Assembly: GCA_947253945.1 (NCBI GenBank)
Contig: CAMYAY010000011.1
Span: forward strand, 1-9,979
Reading direction: 5' to 3'
DNA from: an uncultured Candidatus Saccharibacteria bacterium
GTDB taxonomy: Bacteria > Patescibacteriota > Saccharimonadia > Saccharimonadales > Saccharimonadaceae
Length of the DNA stretch: 9,979 bases
Under the pieces are notes generated by a model, which did not search any database, was not told where the DNA came from, and saw only the letters and a list, made by a program, of their open reading frames with translations. Made by a program: the position numbers and the translations under genes. How positions within the stretch are numbered: position 1 is the stretch's first letter; every line of letters starts with the position of its first letter. Below, piece by piece: positions 5,880 through 9,979 of the stretch.

Positions 5880-5909
5880 CATTATATGCCACTATCATGC
5901 CATATAATG
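5880..5909. repeat. Palindrome IR2
   Basis: CATTATATG, 12 bases, CATATAATG; perfect 9-bp arms, followed by ACA as at IR1 and IR4. It supplies a TATAAT box on each strand. Confidence 0.75.
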
Positions 5910-5975
5910 ACAACTCTAGCCTCATGCAAACTAATAGCTAGTGTGTCCTTGGGAGACCTGACGCCTTCGTCACCA

Positions 5976-6004
5976 CATTATATGTCACTACGTGCCATAT
6001 AATG
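5976..6004. repeat. Palindrome IR3
   Basis: CATTATATG, 11 bases, CATATAATG with perfect 9-bp arms. The inner bases TCACTACGTGC are identical to IR1. Confidence 0.75.
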
Positions 6005-6017
6005 ACGAAATAATTTC

Positions 6018-6083
6018 AAAAATGCCCCACTAGGGGGGGCATTTAAATAATACTGGTGGGCGCGGACTTGCGCCGCCCAAGCC
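6018..6083 (-). ncRNA. Candidate small RNA B
   Basis: Same plan as candidate A: TATAAT at 6095-6090 in IR4, predicted start near 6083, hairpin 6055-6087, then the strongest of the array terminators (6020-6044, stem 9 bp, TTTTT). Length about 66 nt. It begins just downstream of the tRNA-Ile terminator, so read-through from the tRNA promoter could also produce it. Confidence 0.37.
6020..6044 (-). terminator. Terminator hairpin in repeat B
   Basis: Minus strand AAATGCCCC, 7-nt loop containing part of a C7 run, GGGGCATTT, then TTG. Good rho-independent form for leftward transcription. Confidence 0.68.
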
Positions 6084-6087
6084 CACC
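6055..6087. repeat. tRNA T-arm-like hairpin, copy B
   Basis: Same as copy A, with the minus-strand bulge TTGG instead of TTGA. All stem and loop bases are conserved between copies. Confidence 0.7.
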
Positions 6088-6088
6088 G

Positions 6089-6117
6089 CATTATATGCCA
6101 ACAAGTGGCATATAATG
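6089..6117. repeat. Palindrome IR4
   Basis: CATTATATGCCA, loop ACAAG, TGGCATATAATG: perfect 12-bp arms, the best of the four palindromes. Confidence 0.8.
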
Positions 6118-6120
6118 ACA

Positions 6121-6146
6121 AAAATAAAAACGTCCCTTGCGGGACG
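6121..6146 (-). terminator. Terminator of the tRNA-Ile gene
   Basis: Minus strand CGTCCC, GNRA loop GCAA, GGGACG, then TTTTTATTTT. Strong rho-independent terminator, 13 nt after the tRNA's CCA. Confidence 0.9.
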
Positions 6147-6158
6147 CTCAATAATTTC

Positions 6159-6235
6159 TGGTGGGCGGTTCAGGACTTGAACCTGAGACCTCGTCATTAT
6201 CAGTGACGCGCTCTAGCCAACTGAGCTATATCCCC
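6159..6235 (-). tRNA. tRNA-Ile(GAU), with defective acceptor stem
   Basis: On the minus strand the D-arm (GCTC/GAGC), anticodon arm (CGTCA, loop CTGATAA, TGACG; anticodon GAT at 6201-6199), AGGTC variable loop, T-arm (TCAGG, TTCAAGT, CCTGA) and encoded A-CCA are all normal. The acceptor stem is not: the 5' strand GGGGATA faces ACCGCCC, giving only the first three pairs and four mismatches at 4-69 to 7-66. The expected 3' strand would be TATCCCC. Promoter (6267-6295) and terminator are intact. It may be a pseudo-tRNA, a product of recombination or integration in the 3' part, or an assembly/amplification chimera. The isotype call rests on the anticodon. Confidence 0.85.
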
Positions 6236-6253
6236 ATGCTGAGCTTCTACTAT

Positions 6254-6273
6254 GTAGACTATAACTAGTCTAC
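6254..6273. promoter_or_regulatory. Perfect inverted repeat over the tRNA promoter -10
   Basis: GTAGACTA, TAAC, TAGTCTAC: 8-bp perfect arms. It covers the whole -10 hexamer TAGACT and the predicted start (~6260). It could be an operator or a 5' leader hairpin. Confidence 0.5.
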
Positions 6274-6295
6274 ACTATCCGCGCGGCAATTGCAA
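6267..6295 (-). promoter_or_regulatory. Promoter of the tRNA-Ile gene
   Basis: TTGCAA (6295-6290), 17 bp, TAGACT (6272-6267). The predicted start lies about 25 nt before the tRNA. A 17-bp palindromic box sits 6 bp upstream of the -35. Confidence 0.7.
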
Positions 6296-6301
6296 TAGTA
6301 T

Positions 6302-6318
6302 TGTATTAGTTCAATACA
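6302..6318. promoter_or_regulatory. 17-bp palindromic box, copy 1 (upstream of tRNA promoter)
   Basis: TGTATTAGTTCAATACA with 6-bp arms TGTATT/AATACA. Identical to 8061-8077 and, like it, exactly 6 bp from a -35 hexamer. Candidate regulator-binding site. Confidence 0.65.
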
Positions 6319-6333
6319 CCTTATTCTGCGAAC

Positions 6334-6359
6334 AATACCCCACCAGCAGGTAGGGTATT
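6334..6359 (-). terminator. Probable terminator of the 534-aa gene
   Basis: On the minus strand AATACCCTACC, loop TGCT, GGTGGGGTATT: 11 pairs including one G-T that would be a C-A mismatch on the plus strand, so it suits the minus transcript. It starts 5 nt after the stop. The following GTTCG is a poor T tract. Confidence 0.5.
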
Positions 6360-6364
6360 ATAGA

Positions 6365-7969
6365 CTAATTTCCGTCTGATTTACCTATGTCGCCCCAATC
6401 TATACCATCCAAATTAATATCATCCGGATTCGGATTCGTATCGCCATTACCGAGGTCGCCCAAATCCAGGTTGTCCCAATCGTCCCAATTGATACCATCG
6501 CTACTACTACCGCCGCTATCGCCACTACCACTACCACTGCCACTGCCACTGCCGCCGCCACTGCCGCCATCGCCGAGGTCGCCCAAATCTAGATCGCTAT
6601 AGTCGTCATCGTCGGTATCAATGCCACTCAAGTCTATGTCGTCCCAATTTATGTCGTCCACCGACGATAGGTCAAGTCCTGGCGGGCATGGATTCGTATC
6701 AAACATAGTGCGAAATACTTTTATTCGTTTTTTCACTTTCGCTACTTCGCTATCGGACAGATCATTACGGTCAAATCCAAGGAAATATACAGAACTTTTG
6801 TCTGTACAAATTTGCGCTAGATTAACCCAAGTTCCACTTTTAGCATAGGTCAAACGCAATACATTATATGTGTTCTCTATCACACGAAAATTCGGCACCC
6901 AAACCTGAATTTCATTCAAATCGCTGGTATCGACCTTCTTGTATGTCATATTGTTATACTTATAATATATAGGATTCCCGCTGCTGTTACGATAAAACTT
7001 ATTCGGCAACGTTAATTCACCGGTATAAACCCAGTCGCCATTTCCGCAATTCGACCACAATTTATCAGCGTCCTTAACAGTGTACCAATCATCATTATTA
7101 TGACCAAAGTTAGTTATTGCTACGCGACCCTTTTTGTCAATGTTATTACTGTATAAATTTATATCACTTTCATACGTAGTATTTAAGGAAGAGAAGTTTG
7201 CAACACAGCCACTATCGCGCATGGACACCCTCTTCTTAAAGGTCGAGCCGACTGCATAGCCCGAGCCTGGCCTGGAATAATAGTCAGAGCTTGAGCCTGA
7301 ACCGGAGCTAGAGCCCGAACCGTAGTTGTAGCCTGAGCCGGAGCTTGAGCCTGAACCGGAGCCGGAGCCAGAATCGGACGATGACGAAGATGAAGATGAC
7401 GGTGGCGTGTATGGCTCAGGCTTACTCGTGACGGTATACGTTACAGTAGTTGAGTACGTTCCACCAACAGCTTTGCTGCCAATATTCGCGCCAAACGCAA
7501 CGGTCCTGTCACAAGATGACACACTGCTGCAACTACCTTGACTAGACTTATCGACGTCAAAGAGCGACACTGCACTGGCGCTGCTGCCACCAGGCATCTT
7601 CATGAAGGTTGTTGGCGAAGCGCTATCGGTATTATAGCCCCACTGGTTGGCACTTAAGCTAACCGGGCTAGTCGAATCAACACCGGTAATTTTAAATGTG
7701 GTATTATCCGAATTAATCAAATCCGCCGTGCCAGCCTTAGCCGTTACTGTCCAGCCGTAAATATCACTACTGATGCTAATGTGTAAATTTTGCCCATCGG
7801 TGCGCAGGCCCTCGCTACCCCGCACATCAGCGCTGCTGATATTAGCCGAAATATATGCCTGAGCTACATTTGCAACACAAACATCTACCATCGATAATAC
7901 TCCAAAAAGCGACAAACAATAGCCAACTTTAAATACGGTGCGGCTAAATGCGTTGTTTTTTGCTATCAT
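6365..7969 (-). CDS. Secreted Ser/Gly-rich protein with acidic repeat tail
   Basis: A 534-aa exported protein of unknown function. ATG 7969 follows AAGGAG at 5 nt. Signal peptide 1-38 (cleavage after VAQA). Residues 39-188 match the N-terminal module of the two larger secreted proteins: TADLINS, SANQWGYN (106-113), Cys147-x5-Cys153, GGTYSTTVTYTVTSKPEP. Then a Ser run (191-198) and a long Gly/Ser linker (to about 238). A middle domain (about 239-430) with four to five cysteines has no recognisable family; its IQVWVPNFRVIEN only faintly recalls the WVYIPRYAYEV of its relatives. The C-terminus (433-534) alternates acidic repeats (DDINWDDIDL, DGINWDDWDN, LDLGDLG twice, DDINLDGIDWGD) with a second Gly/Ser linker. 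It lacks the lectin-like domain and any sorting signal. The acidic repeats could bind cations; that is speculation. Confidence 0.87.
   Translation of the reverse strand: MIAKNNAFSRTVFKVGYCLSLFGVLSMVDVCVANVAQAYISANISSADVRGSEGLRTDGQNLHISISSDIYGWTVTAKAGTADLINSDNTTFKITGVDSTSPVSLSANQWGYNTDSASPTTFMKMPGGSSASAVSLFDVDKSSQGSCSSVSSCDRTVAFGANIGSKAVGGTYSTTVTYTVTSKPEPYTPPSSSSSSSSDSGSGSGSGSSSGSGYNYGSGSSSGSGSSSDYYSRPGSGYAVGSTFKKRVSMRDSGCVANFSSLNTTYESDINLYSNNIDKKGRVAITNFGHNNDDWYTVKDADKLWSNCGNGDWVYTGELTLPNKFYRNSSGNPIYYKYNNMTYKKVDTSDLNEIQVWVPNFRVIENTYNVLRLTYAKSGTWVNLAQICTDKSSVYFLGFDRNDLSDSEVAKVKKRIKVFRTMFDTNPCPPGLDLSSVDDINWDDIDLSGIDTDDDDYSDLDLGDLGDGGSGGGSGSGSGSGSGDSGGSSSDGINWDDWDNLDLGDLGNGDTNPNPDDINLDGIDWGDIGKSDGN
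7287..7394 (-). repeat. Coding tandem repeat of the Ser/Gly linker
   Basis: The 22-bp stretch at 7287-7308 recurs exactly at 7341-7362 (54-bp, in-frame period), inside GSGSSSGSG-type codons. A second 6-bp repeat run (Gly-Ser codons) occurs at about 6525-6570. Both can change length in frame by slippage. Confidence 0.65.
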
Positions 7970-8025
7970 CTATTCTCCTTGTTTTATTTTTACTTTATTT
8001 TTGTATTTTAATACTTATGTATAAT

Positions 8026-8054
8026 ATTGTATCATCAATTTGTTCACCACACAA
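8026..8054 (-). promoter_or_regulatory. Promoter of the 534-aa gene
   Basis: TTGTGT (8054-8049), 17 bp, extended -10 TGATACAAT (8034-8026). Leader about 50 nt, A-rich up to AAGGAG. The palindromic box 8061-8077 lies 6 bp upstream of the -35. Confidence 0.65.
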
Positions 8055-8060
8055 CCAGTT

Positions 8061-8077
8061 TGTATTAGTTCAATACA
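8061..8077. promoter_or_regulatory. 17-bp palindromic box, copy 2 (upstream of 534-aa gene promoter)
   Basis: TGTATTAGTTCAATACA, base-for-base identical to 6302-6318, in the same orientation and at the same 6-bp distance from the -35. The position fits an activator site. Confidence 0.65.
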
Positions 8078-8180
8078 TTATATTAGCGGAACGATGGATT
8101 TTCGCGTACAATGACATAAAGCAAATTCTTTTTTATTTCCATAACTCTTAACCAATAAGTCGATGACGCGAGCGCGCCTT

Positions 8181-9614
8181 TTACTTCTTGCTCTTTAAGG
8201 TGTTGCGGAGGTCCGCCAAACTGTCAACAAACTGATTGCGAAGGCTGACTGTCTCCTCGAAGTAATCGTTCATCTGCTTTATTTCGTCACCTAGCCTAGC
8301 GAGGGACTCGTAAAGCGACGGGCTTATGCCCGCGCTTCCCTCTTTGAATGCTGTGCTTAGATTGCCATCAGCGCCGGAGTTCTTCACCATGGCTACAGCA
8401 ATTTTGTGGAGGTCGCTTATCAAGCCTTTGGCGGCTTTATCGAAGTCCTTGTCGCTTGACTTGAAAGTGCTCATCTCCTTGTTCAAATTATTTACCGTCT
8501 CAATGGCCTGCTTGGTGCTTTTCTTGTCCTTCTCTTGGCTGTCACCCCACTCGTGCTTCATGCCCTTGCTGTATTTGCTGACTATTTTGAGGAATTTACT
8601 GGAAGCGTCGGCGTGCTTTTTAAACTTCTCGTAAGTCTCCTTAGTGGAGTCAATCTTTTCCGCCACGTCCTTATCGCCAAACGCGTTGCGGCGATCTGAG
8701 AGCTGCTTCATCACGGCGTCGTATTTAGCAAGGCCGTCCTCAGGTGTTTTTGCGTCTTTGAACAAAGTTTTATTCGGCGCGCCACCAGTTTTGATGAAGA
8801 AGTCTGCCGTTGTGTTGTCGTTAATTGAGGCTTCACTAAGCCTCACGTCCTGCTTTTCGGCGACATTTTTTACACTGTCAATACCCGCAATGGCACTACT
8901 GTACGCTTGGGCGCGCAAGAACCACTTGGTGCCAAACACACCCGCCACCGCCAACACTACTACAACGACACCCGCAATTGAATAAGTAATTAATTTATTC
9001 GACTTCGGCTTGCTAGCGTTGCCGGCAAATTCTGTACCCTTTATTACGCCAAAGTTTGACGCCGACGTCACTGCTGGTTGCTGTGCGGCCAATGAGTTGA
9101 ATCTATCCGTGGCCGTTGATGACGCAGAAGATAACCCACTTGAAGTGACTGCCGGCTGAAGCGTGGATTGCATGGTTAAATTGGCCGTCTCTGGCGTTAC
9201 ACTAGCCTGCGCCTCTGATGCATGATGCAGCTGCTGCACCGGCGAAGCATTATACGCCTCTGAAGTACTAAATGGCGTACTCGGCTCAAAGGTTGGCACC
9301 GACGAGAAGGCTGGCGCTGACGGCGTCGCCTCAGTTGGTGAACTAGCTGCTGGCTGCAGGACTGGCTGAGAAGCTGGCTCTGCTGGAGTTGGCTGCGGAA
9401 CCGACTCCATGGTCGGTTGTGGGGCTGGTTGTGGGGCTGACTGCAAAGTTGGCTCCGAGACTGGCTCTAGTGTTGGTTCTGGAGTTAGCTGTGGCGTCGG
9501 CTGTGGCGTCGGCACAAACACATTGTGGACTGATGGCGCGCCATACAAATTGTTGTCTGAGGTGGCGCTAGCTTGATTTTGCTTATCGTGAATGCCAAAT
9601 GGGTCGTTAATCAT
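8181..9614 (-). CDS. Pro-rich single-pass membrane protein with helical C-terminal domain
   Basis: A 477-aa protein I cannot assign to a family. ATG 9614 has AAGGA about 4 nt upstream. Residues 33-95 are Pro-rich with PQPTP/EPTLEP-type repeats, 96-200 low-complexity Ser/Ala/Thr. One membrane helix lies at about 208-229 (ITYSIAGVVVVVLAVAGVFG). Lys202, Lys204 and Lys207 before it and few positive charges in the N-domain leave the topology open, but an internal N-terminus and external C-terminus are likely in the absence of a cleavable signal. Residues 235-477 are Lys/Glu/Asp-rich and helical in appearance, with no cysteine. A homologous layout (Pro-rich cytoplasmic tail, one helix, helical outer domain) is common in small-genome CPR bacteria, in my general knowledge. 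It has its own promoter and no clear terminator in the 100 bp after the stop. Confidence 0.85.
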   Translation of the reverse strand: MINDPFGIHDKQNQASATSDNNLYGAPSVHNVFVPTPQPTPQLTPEPTLEPVSEPTLQSAPQPAPQPTMESVPQPTPAEPASQPVLQPAASSPTEATPSAPAFSSVPTFEPSTPFSTSEAYNASPVQQLHHASEAQASVTPETANLTMQSTLQPAVTSSGLSSASSTATDRFNSLAAQQPAVTSASNFGVIKGTEFAGNASKPKSNKLITYSIAGVVVVVLAVAGVFGTKWFLRAQAYSSAIAGIDSVKNVAEKQDVRLSEASINDNTTADFFIKTGGAPNKTLFKDAKTPEDGLAKYDAVMKQLSDRRNAFGDKDVAEKIDSTKETYEKFKKHADASSKFLKIVSKYSKGMKHEWGDSQEKDKKSTKQAIETVNNLNKEMSTFKSSDKDFDKAAKGLISDLHKIAVAMVKNSGADGNLSTAFKEGSAGISPSLYESLARLGDEIKQMNDYFEETVSLRNQFVDSLADLRNTLKSKK

Positions 9615-9644
9615 ATTTTCCTTTTTATTTACATTTCTAATTCT

Positions 9645-9653
9645 ATCTTAGCA
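9645..9653 (-). promoter_or_regulatory. Extended -10 promoter of the 477-aa gene
   Basis: TGCTAAGAT, the same extended -10 as P1. The predicted start is about 9638, giving a short leader of about 24 nt. The -35 side (TTGTGC at 19 bp) is poor. Confidence 0.6.
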
Positions 9654-9785
9654 CACTTTAATAAATATGGCACAAGCCTTATTACCGATTTTCACCAGTG
9701 CCTCGCAGGGCTTAGCGAGTTGGCCAACTAACTGGTTGCGCTTGGTGACTAGATTTAAATCAGTCGCCTGAATCTCTACAACCAA
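9648..9785 (-). pseudogene. Possible remnant coding stretch
   Basis: One minus frame is open for over 45 codons with protein-like composition (contains NQLVGQLAKPCEAL and ends IFIKVC), stopping at 9648 inside the -10 of the next gene. It has no ATG and no ribosome site, and its only near start (TTG 9785) abuts the terminator at 9786-9809. It is either a relic of a gene or chance. The 12-bp palindrome AGTTGGCCAACT (9718-9729) lies within it. Confidence 0.2.
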
Positions 9786-9809
9786 AAATACCCGCCGAAG
9801 CGGGTATTT
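9786..9809 (-). terminator. Strong terminator of an upstream gene
   Basis: Minus strand AAATACCCGC, UUCG-type loop TTCG, GCGGGTATTT, then TT. A perfect 10-bp stem with stable tetraloop, ending transcription that enters from beyond 9810. Confidence 0.88.
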
Positions 9810-9856
9810 AGGACAATCTAGTAGTGCAAGTCACTTTCCGTACATCAAGGTGAATT

Positions 9857-9933
9857 CTATCCATAAAATGTTATCTCGCGAATTCGATTCAAGATAACTG
9901 GACCGACCTGACTATTATTGGACGAACCAATAA
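9857..9933 (-). CDS. Possible 3' end of a truncated CDS
   Basis: A minus frame open from the fragment edge for 24 codons (ends VILNRIREITFYG, TAG at 9859-9857), followed 48 nt later by the terminator at 9786-9809. The position fits the tail of a gene cut by the library breakpoint. It is too short for identification, and an imperfect palindrome (9870-9898) overlaps it. Confidence 0.3.
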
Positions 9934-9979
9934 CTGTCTCTTATACACATCTGACGCTGCCGACGACTGAGCCGGTGTG
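9934..9979 (-). other. Library adapter (Nextera/Tn5), not native DNA
   Basis: Exact reverse complement of 1-46: mosaic end 9934-9952, read-1 tail 9953-9966, tag 9967-9979. Same artefact at both ends, as expected from single-adapter tagmentation of a ~9.9-kb molecule. Confidence 0.98.

Larger units (their letters stand above)
5753..5912. repeat. Direct repeat unit A (~160 bp)
   Basis: Aligns end to end with unit B (5962-6120) at a 209-bp offset, with scattered substitutions and a few short gaps. In order on the plus strand: CGCCTTCGTCACC, palindrome IR1 (5767-5795), ATGCCCC-type terminator hairpin, GGTGGGC hairpin, palindrome IR2 (5880-5909). No reading frame is conserved between copies. Confidence 0.85.
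5962..6120. repeat. Direct repeat unit B (~160 bp)
   Basis: The second copy of unit A with the same order of elements: CGCCTTCGTCACC, IR3 (5976-6004), terminator hairpin, GGTGGGC hairpin, IR4 (6089-6117). It abuts the terminator of the tRNA gene. About 49 bp of non-repeated sequence (5913-5961) separate the copies. Confidence 0.85.

Noticed and set aside
5690..6120. CRISPR array
   Set aside because: Only two long, unequal copies with internal palindromes; no regular short repeats and spacers, and no cas genes.
7948..8151. 67-codon plus-strand hydrophobic frame
   Set aside because: Read through the AT-rich leader and promoter of the 534-aa gene on the opposite strand; no ribosome site, and composition reflects T-rich DNA.

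Overview
The window is one tagmented library fragment. Positions 1-46 and 9934-9979 are exact reverse complements containing the Nextera/Tn5 adapter, so native DNA is about 47-9933 and both breakpoints are arbitrary. No marker gene settles the taxonomy. The DNA looks bacterial: Shine-Dalgarno sites such as GAGGAG, TGnTATAAT-type promoters, rho-independent terminators and a tRNA with encoded CCA. The mix of secreted lectin-fold-like proteins, Ser/Gly-rich linkers and Pro-rich membrane proteins reminds me of Patescibacteria/CPR, perhaps Saccharibacteria. That is an impression, not a proof. All convincing genes lie on the minus strand, mostly each with its own promoter.

Layout in the direction of transcription (right to left). 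At the far right are a possible CDS tail, a strong terminator (9786-9809) and a degenerate open stretch. Then comes a 477-aa protein with a Pro-rich N-terminus, one membrane helix and a helical C-terminal domain (8181-9614). Next is a 534-aa secreted protein with Ser/Gly linkers and an acidic repetitive tail (6365-7969). A tRNA-Ile(GAU) follows (6159-6235) with a clear promoter and terminator but a mismatched acceptor stem. Then there is a non-coding repeat array (5690-6120): two ~160-bp direct copies carrying palindromes, a tRNA T-arm-like hairpin and terminator hairpins. After that comes a pair of large secreted paralogues (3623-5608 and 816-2915) separated by a 107-aa orphan gene (3105-3428). 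The left 770 bp hold two strong minus-strand promoters and a possible structured RNA, but no convincing protein gene.

The three secreted proteins share a homologous N-terminal beta-rich module, ending near an N(I/V)(D/G)..K...G.YS....YT.T..P motif. They look like one family of exported surface or secreted proteins. The two large paralogues end in a C-type-lectin/FGE-like domain (DMSGG.xEY ... W-F-x-RGG ... FRVALAP) that lacks the FGE cysteines, which suggests binding rather than catalysis.

Most notable points: (i) a G9 tract in the signal-peptide codons of the 661-aa protein, where loss or gain of one G truncates the protein, as in phase-variable contingency loci; (ii) an identical 17-bp palindromic box exactly 6 bp upstream of the -35 hexamer of both the tRNA-Ile promoter and the 534-aa gene promoter; (iii) the duplicated hairpin/terminator/palindrome array, which looks like tandem small-RNA genes; (iv) the chimeric tRNA acceptor stem; (v) the divergent C-terminal segments of the lectin-like paralogues, for which retroelement diversification or recombination could be tested. 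No reverse transcriptase or template repeat is visible here.
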